Positions 38,001 through 46,381 of a DNA stretch of 50,226 nt are shown here, in pieces (positions within the stretch are counted from its first letter, which is position 1; each line of letters opens with the position of its first letter). Location: the NCBI GenBank assembly GCA_001788835.1, contig MFXK01000016.1, forward strand, positions 1-50,226, in the 5' to 3' direction. The DNA comes from Candidatus Peregrinibacteria bacterium RIFOXYB2_FULL_33_20 (GTDB taxonomy: Bacteria > Patescibacteriota > Gracilibacteria > UBA1369 > GWF2-33-10). A model generated the notes under the pieces. The model made no database searches and was not told the origin of the DNA. It was given only the letters and a program-made list of their open reading frames with translations. The translations under genes and the position numbers were made by a program.

Positions 38001-38485
38001 TAAATCAAAACATCAAGCAAGCAAAATTTATCGATAAAGTATTTGCAGAGACAATTAATAATCCATACTGGACATGGCTAAAGGAAATTTCACCAGGCAA
38101 AGCAAATCCAGTATTTCATAAAATAAGTGGAAAAATTGCTGAAAAAGCCCAGGATTATTTTTATTTAGAAACAAATGCTGGTCAGAAACTTCAAATAAAT
38201 TTAGATAATACAGATTTAAACAAAAATCTTGAAACGAATTTATTTAATGATGGAAATGAAATTGAACTGATAGCCAAAGAACTTAATCAAAATGTCTTTA
38301 CACTACAGGAACTTTCATCATCAAAAACTTCAAATGAAACCCAAAATCAAAATACTGACAACAATCTCTCTTTAAAAATCTCTATAACATTAGGTCTAAT
38401 TTCACTTTTAATAATAACAATATGGTCACTCAAAGAAAAAGGAATTCTAAAAAAAATCCTTTTAAAACTGGTAGAGATAAGTTAA
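35018..38485 (+). CDS. Large surface protein with five lamin-tail domains and one PKD domain
   Basis: A 1155-residue secreted protein. The signal peptide is MNKKILFFSIFIIFFITIIS. Lamin-tail domains, each opening with a variant of IIINEI(x)n EWIE and containing a W-strand, lie at about 27-160, 319-425, 580-710, 732-850 and 882-1000. A fibronectin-III-like region is near 220-310. A PKD domain at 447-540 shows FKWDFGDGESSESKNP and GEYNITLTVEDI. Low-complexity Asn/Thr/Glu linkers separate the blocks. A final membrane helix (ISITLGLISLLIITIWSL, about 1120-1140) with a basic tail anchors it. Lamin-tail domains in bacterial secreted proteins are linked to surface attachment or nucleases; no enzyme domain is visible. 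It sits between two other envelope genes. Confidence 0.9.
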   Translation: MNKKILFFSIFIIFFITIISYSVSKANSDQSYKIIINEIGAYEDSNNEWIEILNVSQNQIDLTGWKFYESSTKHSLKAYQEDLIIESNEYAIIANDGTSFLNKNINFQGTIIDSSWSSLSEDGEEIGLMDSVGNFIELFTYIPNKNFSLERRDPFANIFTAENWQEHLNSNTAGKENSNYNSSNSNQNTNNESQTNEENTENETLEETKPIQTPSDVSNFSIFFDGTVLNLKWDFPENISKALILKSTNSISATLENNVSYSNTSINDTEIFLIQDENIFKDLSPEPEKTYFYKIFTYDENYIYSTGIEDSISIPYIIKTNDIIINEFVSNPGENENEWIEFFNASSKTLDINESYLTDESATKHILNGEIKSKEYLVIENPKFALNNSGDTISLFNKYNQNIYSISYGTNKTITAPSQSHSAGTINGKWIIFSRPSKSKENQIINQPPKAIIKVQSGSLSGDGSVKINLDGSDSYDSDLDELKFKWDFGDGESSESKNPNTKTFDSSGEYNITLTVEDIWGEQDSDSIKVKVTEKENDGNNENPSSTKKSKTTNNSTKTKEKSPNNTTNNLNSVDKDLFKYIKISEFLPNPKAKDENSEWIEIFNSYNEKINLTGLFLDDAENGSSPFSLENQIISPNEYLTFKNSETKISLNQKKDSVRLINEDNIIYDEISYNEPTLENYSYAFINESWQWTNSLTPSSPNTLNNQNLNPDEIENPNVLRNLIVSDSSNIKIFINEIIPNPYGADNNQEWIELFNDNDFAINLKNWSIDDDEKGSSPYIFSKDILIGPKQYFVIYRYDSKINLNNNLDYVRLFDPNKLMRDQIYYENAEEGLSYAKFGGKWKWTEYATANTENIFQEKTDEEDIGDENFSEYKNGNLSDNILISEILPNPKGAEKDGEWIELYNKGEKDVNLGNWYLITDSKNAKKYIFSDQDTIKSKTYLIIKRAESKIALNNNGDTLYLYNFDEDIQNQVKYDKTIENESFALVELKNDINQNIKQAKFIDKVFAETINNPYWTWLKEISPGKANPVFHKISGKIAEKAQDYFYLETNAGQKLQINLDNTDLNKNLETNLFNDGNEIELIAKELNQNVFTLQELSSSKTSNETQNQNTDNNLSLKISITLGLISLLIITIWSLKEKGILKKILLKLVEIS

Positions 38486-38604
38486 AAAATTTAAAAAAAA
38501 GAAAAGTAACTTCCTGTTCTCCAGAAGAACTAATTTATATTAATTGGGAAAAAGAATGGAAACCTTATATTTAGATATTACAAAGATAGAAATATCCTGA
38601 AAAA

Positions 38605-39804
38605 CTACAAAGAAAGGACATACTCCCATACACTACTAAATTCGCCATTTACTGGGATCAAAACGTATTGGCCTTTAACATTCATTGAAGATGTGAAAAG
38701 TCTGCCTTTGAAGGTTTCACCATCAGTTTTGATAAATTCTTTTTCTTGATTGTCCAAAACGTTATTTATAGATAAATTGAAATTCTTGTAATCATTGAAA
38801 TATTGTAATCCTTCAAATACACCGATGTTTGTAGTAATTAAATTGTTAATATTGCTTACCATCTCAATGGTTTGATCTATATGTGTGAAAAAATCCTGAG
38901 ATTTAAGCTCATTTATAGCAGATTTGATAAAATTTTGCTGCCTTGCAGAACGTTTAAAATCTGAATCACCATGCCTTGTTCTAATATATTTCAAAGTTGT
39001 ATCTGCGTTCAAAACTTGCTCGCCTTTTTTTAAGCTAAAAATGCTATAGCCTTTGTTCCATGTTGGATAAGCATTGTCATAAATATCTTCTTCAACAGTC
39101 ACTTTTACCCCGTTTGGGAACAAAATATCATATACTTTCAAGAATGATTGCAGATTTACTATCAAATATTTTTCTGGAACTATTCCTGTAATATTAAAAA
39201 CAGCTTCTTTTAGCTTATCTATTCCTTTATATGTGTAAATTTCATTAATTTTTCTACTTTCATAATATAAATCCCTTGGAATACTGATTAAAACAACTTT
39301 TTTCTGATCTTCTATTAATCTCACTAACATAATAGTATCGCTCAAAGAGCCATTTAATCCAACAATTAAAATATCCATAATCCCATCTGATTTTGGCATC
39401 ACCGGCTTAACAGATTTCAGATTTTCCTGCATCAAAGTACTGATGCTTTTGTTTTGTTCTGCCAATTTAGACTGAGCCCCTTTCAAAGCCTCCTCCAAAG
39501 TTTCTCTTTGAATATTTACCTTGTTTAAATCTTTTGAAAGCTCAGATAAACTTGTATATATAGTTTTTAAATGGCTCTGAGTCTCAATAAATCTTGTAAT
39601 TATGTCATCTTTTTCTTGAGTTAAAAGACCAATTTGTAAATATAAAGTGTCTATATCCTTATGCGCCTGTACCTCAAGTTTAAAATGCCTGGACTCAACC
39701 AAAATAAAAGCGGTAGTAATCGCAATTAAAGCCACTAAAACTGCATATAAAGATATTTTTATTCCTAATAGATTTTTATTTTGTTTGAAAAACACCATAG
39801 ACAT
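38605..39804 (-). CDS. LytR-CpsA-Psr (LCP) family protein
   Basis: LCP proteins transfer glycopolymers to the cell wall or S-layer glycan acceptors. One N-terminal membrane helix (ISLYAVLVALIAITTAFIL) is followed by a coiled coil (about 60-140). The LCP domain follows, with SDTIMLVRLIEDQKKVVLIS, IPRDLYY, KINEIYTYKG and YIRTRHGDSDFKRSARQQ including its conserved Arg and Asp residues. The ATG at 39802-39804 is preferred to a TTG six codons upstream, whose codons are 7-bp-phased repeat DNA. It lies 27 bp downstream of the TraG-like gene on the same strand. Confidence 0.9.
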   Translation of the reverse strand: MSMVFFKQNKNLLGIKISLYAVLVALIAITTAFILVESRHFKLEVQAHKDIDTLYLQIGLLTQEKDDIITRFIETQSHLKTIYTSLSELSKDLNKVNIQRETLEEALKGAQSKLAEQNKSISTLMQENLKSVKPVMPKSDGIMDILIVGLNGSLSDTIMLVRLIEDQKKVVLISIPRDLYYESRKINEIYTYKGIDKLKEAVFNITGIVPEKYLIVNLQSFLKVYDILFPNGVKVTVEEDIYDNAYPTWNKGYSIFSLKKGEQVLNADTTLKYIRTRHGDSDFKRSARQQNFIKSAINELKSQDFFTHIDQTIEMVSNINNLITTNIGVFEGLQYFNDYKNFNLSINNVLDNQEKEFIKTDGETFKGRLFTSSMNVKGQYVLIPVNGEFSSVWEYVLSL

Positions 39805-39830
39805 TCTAAATTTTAAATTCAAAATTTATT

Positions 39831-42416
39831 TTAATCCACCTTCAGCCCGCTCACATCAACCTCCTCTTCTTCAGTAATGCCAATTCTTGCAACTATTTCC
39901 TGTTCAACAAACACTCTTTTTCTTCCATATTTCATCCTTGAGTATTGTTTAACTATTTCCGCCACTTTTGCGTTTTTATCTTTCACATCCCAAACAGTTT
40001 CCAACGAAAATGGTCTGGAGGTAGTATTATTAATATTAAGTTTTATATAGGCCTTATAATTGGAAATGCCAATAATGTCAGACTGAGTCAAAACTGGCGC
40101 ATATTCTTTGGATAAATATTCAGCATCTTCCGCGCCAATCTTGAAAGACATCATGGTACCAACGTTACCAAACACTGCGTCTCTAATCTGAGTGTTTTGA
40201 GCGCCTGATTTACCAATAGTCAGCTGATTTATATACTGATGAGCCATGATCAGAGCTAATTGATATTTACGAGCTTCGGAAAGTATTGAACAGAAACTGT
40301 CAGTCGCAAAATTCTGAAACTCATCCACGAACAAATAGAAAGGTTTTCTATCTGCTTCCGGCATATCAACTCTACTCATCGCCGCCATTTGCAATCTAGC
40401 CACGCAAATCAAACCAAGTAACTGCGTGTTCAAATCACCCATTTTACCTTTTGATAAATTAATTAAAAGAATTTTTTGTTCGTCCATACATTTACGGAAA
40501 TCAAAAGCTGATTTTGTCTGGCCAATGGTATTACGCATGATGGAATTAGTAATAAAAGGCCCGAATTTCGCGGAAAAATACGGAATCATTTCTTGTCTTT
40601 CTCGTTGTCCGGTATGGGCATATTCATGCGTCCAAAAAGATTTAACCACTGGATTTTTCACTTTAGAAACTCGATATTTCATAAAATCCTCATCCACAAA
40701 TATTCTAGGTACATCTATTAAAGTGGCACCCTCCTCAGGGTCTTCCATTAGGGTTAAACAAGCATTACGAAAATAATGCTGAATGCGCGGACCAAATATT
40801 TCATCACCAAATAATTTAATAAAAATTTCTGTCGCCTGACTGGAAGCCATATCCATCTGTTCAGGTGTGTTAGCTTCCAAAATATTAAGACCCATAGGAC
40901 GTTCCTGATCAGCGGGATCAAAAACAATCACATCTTTCGCTCTTTCTTTAGGTACATAATTAAGCAAATCTTCAATCAAATCACCATGAGGATCAATAAC
41001 GCCAACACCAGAACCATTTTGCATGTCTTGGCGCGCCACAAAATTCAAAAATACTGATTTACCAGAACCTGATTTTCCTATGCAATAATGATGTCTGGTC
41101 CTGTCTTTCGGCAACATACGTATTTCTTTTTTCATACCTCTGAACATATTATATCCCAATAAAACTCCCTCTGTCGGAGTGTCAGGCGGAGCAGGTAAAA
41201 CTCGATAATCAAGCCATTTAATAACTGGCGTTGCATTATATCTGCTATATGGGAAATGAAATATAGAAGCTAATTCATCAGGCACTAACAAAGAATTTTT
41301 CTCTCCAAACCATAAAAGCCTTTTCCTGAAATTGTAATACATGCATGGCGTATTGATAAAATCAATTGGAACAATACGTCTGTTTTGAAAATAATTAAGA
41401 CTTGGGTCCTTATACAAATTAAAGCCTAAAACGATATTATCGCAAATTTCCTCAGCCCTAGACATAGCTTTTGCTGAGGCCATAATTCTAATCACACAAT
41501 CAAATCCAACTTGATTTGACTTCTCTCCCATATGTTTAGCTCCTTCTTCTTTTGGCTGTAGCATACGCACATAACTATCCCCGCCACTTGCACCAGGAGC
41601 ATTACTTTTACCACCACCTAATTTTTTTATTCCTAAAAAAAGACCAAGCGTAAGTTTGAAAAAAATACCTATCATAGGAATTTTATAAAGCATCTCCGCA
41701 AAACTAAAACTGTCTATGTCCTTACCTTTAAACAATAATGTACCCATCTGTTCTGCTTTTTTTCTCCATTTTTCACTTCTTGGATTGATAATCAACTGAA
41801 TTGCCGCCGTTTCTCCATTCTCAAGTTTTGACAAAACGTTTGACATATCATTTAATGGATCATTTTCAACAACTTTAAAAGTTTTAATAGGAAACCAAAA
41901 AGGCTTCACTGTATGCATATAAAACATTTTCAATTTATTGCCATTTGGACATATCTCATATGGCTTAACAAACTCCACATCAGCATCTGGATAATATGAT
42001 GTAACTTGTTTTTCAACTAATTCTTTGAAATAAGGATAAGTAACTATATAGAAATAAACTAATTTCTCCTGAACAACTAATTCAAAAGAAACCATATCAA
42101 GATTAAAAATCCACGACCTTATTGTATTCCAAATATTTAATTCTCTTATTTCATGTAAATTTCTATAAAACTGAGACATTACTCCAACTTTTTCACGAAA
42201 ATCTTTTTCCACTTCTTTCTCTTTATCCTTTTCAGTATCACTTCTTGGCAACATCACTCTCATATAAATCATCTTCTTGGACAACATCAAAGCTCTAGCA
42301 AACCGAATCCAAAAAATGAACTGATCCACCAAAAAGAAAAAAACCAATACGGCAGCAATTGCCCACAAAGGATGAGCTAGTAGCCAATCTAAAATGTTTC
42401 CAAAAAAATTCTGCAT
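39831..42416 (-). CDS. VirD4/TraG-like type IV secretion ATPase
   Basis: An 861-residue membrane ATPase. An N-terminal transmembrane segment (LWAIAAVLVFFFLVDQFIFW) is followed by a large domain of about 400 residues. The motor has Walker A IGKSGSGKSVFL near 447, DPHGDLIEDLLNYVP, and Walker B KPFYLFVDEFQNF. A Gln-rich sensor region (LALIMAHQYINQL) follows. The protein resembles conjugative coupling ATPases, but no relaxase, mating-pair gene or pilin is present. Such stand-alone chromosomal copies are common in Patescibacteria. Substrate unknown: DNA or protein export are both possible. Confidence 0.85.
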   Translation of the reverse strand: MQNFFGNILDWLLAHPLWAIAAVLVFFFLVDQFIFWIRFARALMLSKKMIYMRVMLPRSDTEKDKEKEVEKDFREKVGVMSQFYRNLHEIRELNIWNTIRSWIFNLDMVSFELVVQEKLVYFYIVTYPYFKELVEKQVTSYYPDADVEFVKPYEICPNGNKLKMFYMHTVKPFWFPIKTFKVVENDPLNDMSNVLSKLENGETAAIQLIINPRSEKWRKKAEQMGTLLFKGKDIDSFSFAEMLYKIPMIGIFFKLTLGLFLGIKKLGGGKSNAPGASGGDSYVRMLQPKEEGAKHMGEKSNQVGFDCVIRIMASAKAMSRAEEICDNIVLGFNLYKDPSLNYFQNRRIVPIDFINTPCMYYNFRKRLLWFGEKNSLLVPDELASIFHFPYSRYNATPVIKWLDYRVLPAPPDTPTEGVLLGYNMFRGMKKEIRMLPKDRTRHHYCIGKSGSGKSVFLNFVARQDMQNGSGVGVIDPHGDLIEDLLNYVPKERAKDVIVFDPADQERPMGLNILEANTPEQMDMASSQATEIFIKLFGDEIFGPRIQHYFRNACLTLMEDPEEGATLIDVPRIFVDEDFMKYRVSKVKNPVVKSFWTHEYAHTGQRERQEMIPYFSAKFGPFITNSIMRNTIGQTKSAFDFRKCMDEQKILLINLSKGKMGDLNTQLLGLICVARLQMAAMSRVDMPEADRKPFYLFVDEFQNFATDSFCSILSEARKYQLALIMAHQYINQLTIGKSGAQNTQIRDAVFGNVGTMMSFKIGAEDAEYLSKEYAPVLTQSDIIGISNYKAYIKLNINNTTSRPFSLETVWDVKDKNAKVAEIVKQYSRMKYGRKRVFVEQEIVARIGITEEEEVDVSGLKVD

Positions 42417-42645
42417 GTTTATAAGGTGAAAAAAATTATCTTTTACTTAAAAATTAAATCATTAAACTTTAAAAATCTTATTATTATAGCATATTTCATG
42501 AGTTAATTTAACCCTTTGGCTGTTAATAAAATTGCTATTTAATAAAAACCTTGCCGTATATCTTTTAGAGACTTTATTACCAAAAGCAAAATTTGCAATT
42601 TACGAGAGAAAAGCTTAATTTTTTATAGAATTTAACTAATAAACG

Positions 42646-43491
42646 ATGAGGTATTTCTATTCTAGCTCCCGTCAATTGATCAAACGCAGAAAACCTTTAA
42701 CAACAGCTTCCTCCAAACATAACCTTTTCAACCCAGACTATAATCACAATACCTCCAAGTCATTTTTGAAAGTTATTAAACTATTGCTCATAATCTTTAT
42801 CATGAGTTTTGTAGTCTACTCTTTATTTTTCTCCCCCAAATTTGCAATAAGCAGCATCAGAGTGGAAAAAAATAATCAACTGATCAATGATGATCTGATT
42901 AACCTTAGTTTAAATAAATATAAGGGCAAAAACATTTTTTTAACTAAAGAAGCTGATATCAGGCAAGATTTAGAAAAGAATATCAAAAACATGGCTTTTT
43001 TTAACATCCAAAAAAACATACCAGATACAATAGAAATCACTATTCAAGAATACAAAGATGTCCTTAATTTAATTGTTTATTTTGAAAAAATTGAAAAAAC
43101 ATATCTAATCAATGAGAATGGTGATATTACGAAAGAAAATGTCACAGCAGATGATTTGCCGTATGTATATCTTAGAACCATCCAAAATCAAGACAAACAA
43201 CATTTTGCCCTAGACAAAACGGAAATAGAATATTTGTTAAGTTCCAAAAAATATTTTGAAGAGAAATTTAATATCGAAGTTAAATCGATTGATTATTTCC
43301 AAATAGAACACGAAATACATTTAAATACGGTCAAAAACTTTTCTGTATGGCTGGATTTCGATGAATCATACTTGACTCAATTACATGCTTTAAAATTAGC
43401 CTTATCAAAACTTGACATTTTTAACACTCCTTTACTATATATTGACTTAAGAATCGCTAATGGTCAAAAAATAATTTTTAAAAAAAGATAA
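42646..43491 (+). CDS. FtsQ/DivIB-like cell division protein
   Basis: A 281-residue bitopic protein. A basic cytoplasmic tail of about 40 residues precedes one membrane helix (VIKLLLIIFIMSFVVYSLFF). A POTRA-like domain (FAISSIRVEKNNQLINDDLI, then MAFFNIQKNIPDTIEITIQE) and a C-terminal FtsQ-like beta region follow. The order is that of FtsQ/DivIB, which links early and late divisome parts. Sequence similarity is low, so the call rests on architecture. It is the first gene of an operon with an unknown protein, a pseudopilin-like protein and dus. Confidence 0.75.
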   Translation: MRYFYSSSRQLIKRRKPLTTASSKHNLFNPDYNHNTSKSFLKVIKLLLIIFIMSFVVYSLFFSPKFAISSIRVEKNNQLINDDLINLSLNKYKGKNIFLTKEADIRQDLEKNIKNMAFFNIQKNIPDTIEITIQEYKDVLNLIVYFEKIEKTYLINENGDITKENVTADDLPYVYLRTIQNQDKQHFALDKTEIEYLLSSKKYFEEKFNIEVKSIDYFQIEHEIHLNTVKNFSVWLDFDESYLTQLHALKLALSKLDIFNTPLLYIDLRIANGQKIIFKKR

Positions 43492-43556
43492 ATTATGATA
43501 TAATTTTTTAGTAATGAGTTCTCTGCTGTTGCAAAAATAAAAACTAAAATACAAAC

Positions 43557-44153
43557 ATGCCAAACGCCTCAAAAATCGCTTTACTCAAAAGTCTTATCGA
43601 CAGCGCTCAAGCCAATCTCAATTCAGCTAAGCAAATACTAATCGATATGTGTGGCGATACCGGTACAGCCAAAAACAAAAAATACGAAGATTTGGCGGAA
43701 GAATTATCAAAAACCACTGAAGATGACAGCGAAGACAAAATTATTGAAGGTGTTTTTGATGGACAAAACATGATCGGGCCAAAAACTAAGGTTTTTCCTG
43801 TGCCAGCTAATTATGCCAGTAAATCAAAATTAGTAGAGGGAGATATTCTCAAACTAACCATCCTCGATGATGGATCATTTGTTTACAAACAAATTGGCCC
43901 CGTACCTAGAAAAAGAATCAAAGGCCCATTAATTTACGAAGGCAATCAATATATGGTCATGGCGGAAGGAAAAAACTATAAAGTATTGCTCGCTTCAGTC
44001 ACTTATTATCATGGAGAGGCAGGAGATGAAGTTACAATTTTGACCCCAGAACTGGAAGAGAGTGAATGGGCGGCAATTGAAAATATTATTCCCAAAATAG
44101 AATCTGAAATAAATAACAGCCTGTCTATCGACTCTGATACCGACACCAACTAA
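43557..44153 (+). CDS. Conserved hypothetical protein
   Basis: A 198-residue soluble protein. A short helical N-terminus (SKIALLKSLIDSAQANLNSA) is followed by an acidic linker. A beta-rich core (IIEGVFDGQNMIGPKTKVFP, LTILDDGSFVYKQIGPVPRK) and an acidic C-terminus follow. It looks like the small-barrel hypotheticals of Patescibacteria, but I cannot name a family or function. It lies 65 bp after the ftsQ-like gene and 9 bp before the next gene, so cotranscription is likely. Confidence 0.75.
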   Translation: MPNASKIALLKSLIDSAQANLNSAKQILIDMCGDTGTAKNKKYEDLAEELSKTTEDDSEDKIIEGVFDGQNMIGPKTKVFPVPANYASKSKLVEGDILKLTILDDGSFVYKQIGPVPRKRIKGPLIYEGNQYMVMAEGKNYKVLLASVTYYHGEAGDEVTILTPELEESEWAAIENIIPKIESEINNSLSIDSDTDTN

Positions 44154-44162
44154 CTTTTTTGC

Positions 44163-44858
44163 ATGAATGGCGAGGGAAACAAACCAGAAAGCCAACATCT
44201 TTTATATCCAAAACAAATAAAAGAAGAAAAAAAAGAGGGCATAAATCTGGATTTCACCAGAAAACCTCAAGCAAATTTTAATATATCTGAGATAAAGGAC
44301 GAAGACTTGCCGCCACAATCAATTATCAAAGATATCGCTAAAACTTTGTCTGCCAGCGTGGTTTTTTTCCTGTTTTTTATTTTTCTTGGCACTTTAACTA
44401 TTGTTATTAGCAATCACTATCATCACGAACCGCTGACTGAAGTGGCCGTTAATTTAACTGAAGATTTTCAAATAAGAAACAAAGCAAGAACAGATGAATT
44501 AAAAACAATCAAAGATGCTCTGGAACAATTCTACAATCAAAATGCAAATTACCCCAAAGCTGATGAATTAACTCAAGTGCTAATTGATAATGGATATTTG
44601 GGAATTATCAACCCTGATCCTCTCGATAAAGCGCCATTTCGCTATATCTACGCTGTTTATAACAACAATATAGGTGAACAACAAAGTTATATTTTGTCTG
44701 CATCATTAGAGGATAAAAATGGGATAATTAATCTTTACACTATCGGCAGCCCCACTATTTACCATAGAGATTTTCGGGATGTCAATCAGACAAATATCAG
44801 CTACATCCCAAATGAAACAAGCATTGACAATAAAAGCAGAGTAAAGGTAAAGATGTAG
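44163..44858 (+). CDS. Single-pass membrane protein with pseudopilin (GspG)-like C-terminus
   Basis: A 231-residue protein. A polar N-terminal region of about 65 residues precedes one membrane helix (SVVFFLFFIFLGTLTIVIS). An extracytoplasmic domain follows, with RTDELKTIKDALEQFYNQNA, YPKADE and YLGIINPDPLDKAPFRYIYA. That pattern matches the C-terminal part of type II secretion pseudopilins (GspG). The N-terminal prepilin cleavage motif is absent, so it is not a canonical pseudopilin. The dus start lies 2 bp after its stop. Confidence 0.75.
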   Translation: MNGEGNKPESQHLLYPKQIKEEKKEGINLDFTRKPQANFNISEIKDEDLPPQSIIKDIAKTLSASVVFFLFFIFLGTLTIVISNHYHHEPLTEVAVNLTEDFQIRNKARTDELKTIKDALEQFYNQNANYPKADELTQVLIDNGYLGIINPDPLDKAPFRYIYAVYNNNIGEQQSYILSASLEDKNGIINLYTIGSPTIYHRDFRDVNQTNISYIPNETSIDNKSRVKVKM

Positions 44859-44860
44859 TC

Positions 44861-45823
44861 ATGAAAGACTTTTGGAAAAAACTTAAAACCCCAATTATTG
44901 CTCTAGCGCCAATGGCTGGCTACACCGATTCTGCTTATCGCCAACTTATTAAAAGTGTTTGCAATGAAGTAATATGTTTCACGGAATTCACCAGTGCTGA
45001 TGGTATTTCTTATGCCAGTAAAAAAACCTTAGAGCAAATTCAATTTAACGCCCAGAATGAACATCCAATTGTCGCACAAATTTTTGGCAAACATCCTAAT
45101 CATTTTGTCAAAGCCGCCAAATATCTAGAAGAAATTGGTGTTGATGCTATTGATATTAATATGGGATGTCCGGCTAGAAAAGTTTTCTCTTCTGACCACG
45201 GGTCAGCAATATTGAAAAACCCAACGCTGGCCTACGAAATAGTACAAGCAACTAATGAAGCCACCAAACTTGCTGTTTCAGTAAAAACACGCATTGGCAT
45301 AGATAAAATTGATTCAGATTTTATAATCAATTTTTGTAAAAATATTGCCAAAGCCGGGGCTGGATTAATCACTCTGCATGGTAGAACCGCGAAGCAGATG
45401 TATACAGGAATAGCCAATTGGGAAATAATATATGAAGTCAAAAAAAACCTCAACATCCCAGTCATTGGGAATGGCGATATCAGATCAAAAGAGGATGCCG
45501 TTAAAAAAATTAAAAATCTTGATGGAATTATGATTGGTAGAGGCACAATGGGTAATTTTTGGCTCATGGCGGAAATATATGCCGCTTTGCATCATAAAAA
45601 CTATACCAGACCGGCCACTTTTGCAGAGAAACTGCCTTATTTCCTTAAGCATTGTGAACTCAACATAGCTACCAAGGGTGAAAAAATTGGCATATTAGAA
45701 ATGAGAAAACATTTAGCAAGCTATATCAAAGGCATTCCAAATGCCTCAGAATTAAGATCTAAACTTGTCCGTGTAAATACTCTTAAGGAAGCAGAGGAGA
45801 TTTTAAAGACGGTAGTAATGTAA
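44861..45823 (+). CDS. dus: tRNA-dihydrouridine synthase
   Basis: A flavin enzyme that reduces uridine to dihydrouridine in tRNA D-loops. The 320-residue TIM barrel shows APMAGYTDSAYRQLI, EFTSADGISY, PIVAQIFGKHP and DAIDINMGCPARKV with the catalytic Cys. VKTRIGID, LHGRTAKQMYTG, VIGNGDIRSKEDA and IMIGRGTMGN (FMN phosphate site) complete the fold. Subfamily cannot be fixed from motifs alone. It is the last gene of the ftsQ-like operon, followed by a heptanucleotide array. Confidence 0.95.
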   Translation: MKDFWKKLKTPIIALAPMAGYTDSAYRQLIKSVCNEVICFTEFTSADGISYASKKTLEQIQFNAQNEHPIVAQIFGKHPNHFVKAAKYLEEIGVDAIDINMGCPARKVFSSDHGSAILKNPTLAYEIVQATNEATKLAVSVKTRIGIDKIDSDFIINFCKNIAKAGAGLITLHGRTAKQMYTGIANWEIIYEVKKNLNIPVIGNGDIRSKEDAVKKIKNLDGIMIGRGTMGNFWLMAEIYAALHHKNYTRPATFAEKLPYFLKHCELNIATKGEKIGILEMRKHLASYIKGIPNASELRSKLVRVNTLKEAEEILKTVVM

Positions 45824-45843
45824 AAGTGGGAAGGAGGGGAAAA

Positions 45844-45921
45844 AGCTGTGAGCTGTGAGCTGTGAGCTGTGAGCTGTGAGCTGTGAGCTGTGAGCTGTGA
45901 GCTGTGAGCTGTGAGCTGTGA
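45844..45921. repeat. AGCTGTG heptanucleotide tandem array
   Basis: About eleven uninterrupted copies of the 7-mer agctgtg over 78 bp, just downstream of dus. It is the most regular of the 7-bp-phased repeats in the window. No promoter or gene relies on it visibly, though slippage there would change the dus 3' end region. Confidence 0.95.
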
Positions 45922-45955
45922 GTAGGAAGGATGGACTGTTGGTCTGTCGTAAAGT

Positions 45956-46139
45956 GTCATTCCAGATTTAGTCTGGAATCCAGTGGAGGACTAACTTCGA
46001 TAGGGCTGTGTTTTATTTTATATGGAGAATTTGTTAAAACAAAAACAATACGCAATTTAATGATGGGATTTGTTTATATAAAAAATTCATGCATAAATAA
46101 TGAGTATGTTTACTGGATTCCTGCTTCCGCAGGAATGAC
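45956..46139. mobile_element. 184-bp internally deleted derivative of the GIY-YIG element
   Basis: Both ends match the element at 15664-16014. The left end shares ggaatccagt, cttcgatag, ttttatatggag and gttaaaacaaa; the right end shares cataaataat and tactggattcctgc. The nuclease frame between is missing. The terminal repeats are imperfect here (left core agatttagtctgg, right core ctgcttccgcagg). Confidence 0.75.
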
Positions 46140-46155
46140 ATTCACAGTTCTCAGC

Positions 46156-46206
46156 TCTCAATTCTCCTTGCTTTCATGCTCAAAATAATTTAAAAATATT
46201 GAAGCA
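46156..46206 (+). promoter_or_regulatory. Duplicated upstream region of the CAT tRNA, copy 1
   Basis: 51 bp matching 47877-47927 at 50 positions. A possible promoter is TTGCTT (46168-46173), 17 nt, TAAAAA (46191-46196), about 72 nt upstream of the tRNA. Conservation of this block while the bases between it and the tRNA differ suggests it matters. Confidence 0.55.
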
Positions 46207-46210
46207 AGAT

Positions 46211-46258
46211 AGTTTTTAGTTGTTAGTCTCTAGTCTTTCAATTTTCAATTTTTCATTA
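46211..46258. repeat. Heptad-phased repeat before tRNA
   Basis: 7-mers agttttt, agttgtt, agtctct, agtcttt, caatttt, caatttt, tcattat in register. Confidence 0.75.
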
Positions 46259-46268
46259 TTCCTCCTAA

Positions 46269-46345
46269 GGCAGGGTAGCTCAGTTGGTTAGAGCGCGGGA
46301 CTCATAAGCCCGAGGTCGTGGGTTCGACCCCCACCCCCGCTACCA
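46269..46345 (+). tRNA. tRNA with CAT anticodon (Met or Ile2), copy 1
   Basis: 77 nt with encoded CCA; D-stem GCTC/GAGC, anticodon arm CGGGA CTCATAA GCCCG, T-arm GTGGG TTCGACC CCCAC. The acceptor 5' strand GGCAGGG pairs with CCCCGCT except for A4-C69 and a G1-T72 wobble. Elongator Met and lysidine-type Ile2 cannot be separated from sequence here. The CCA runs directly into the hairpin repeat at 46343-46380. Confidence 0.88.
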
Positions 46346-46380
46346 TCCTTCGCTAAAGCTACGGATGGCACGGCCAATTT
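46343..46380 (+). repeat. tRNA-linked hairpin repeat, copy 2
   Basis: CCATCC pairs with GGATGG around TTCGCT/AGCTAC, followed by CACGGCCAATTT; the tail is identical to copy 1 at 26513-26554. The first three bases are the CCA of the tRNA. Confidence 0.8.
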
Positions 46381-46381
46381 A

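Noticed and set aside
38422-38574. 50-codon basic frame overlapping the end of the lamin-tail gene
   Set aside because: Its lysine-rich start is the out-of-frame reading of the membrane-anchor tail; no independent support.
39831-42416. Evidence of an integrated conjugative element
   Set aside because: Only the TraG-like ATPase is present; no relaxase, integrase or mating-pair genes accompany it.
45844-45921. CRISPR array
   Set aside because: The unit is 7 bp with no spacers and no cas genes are present.
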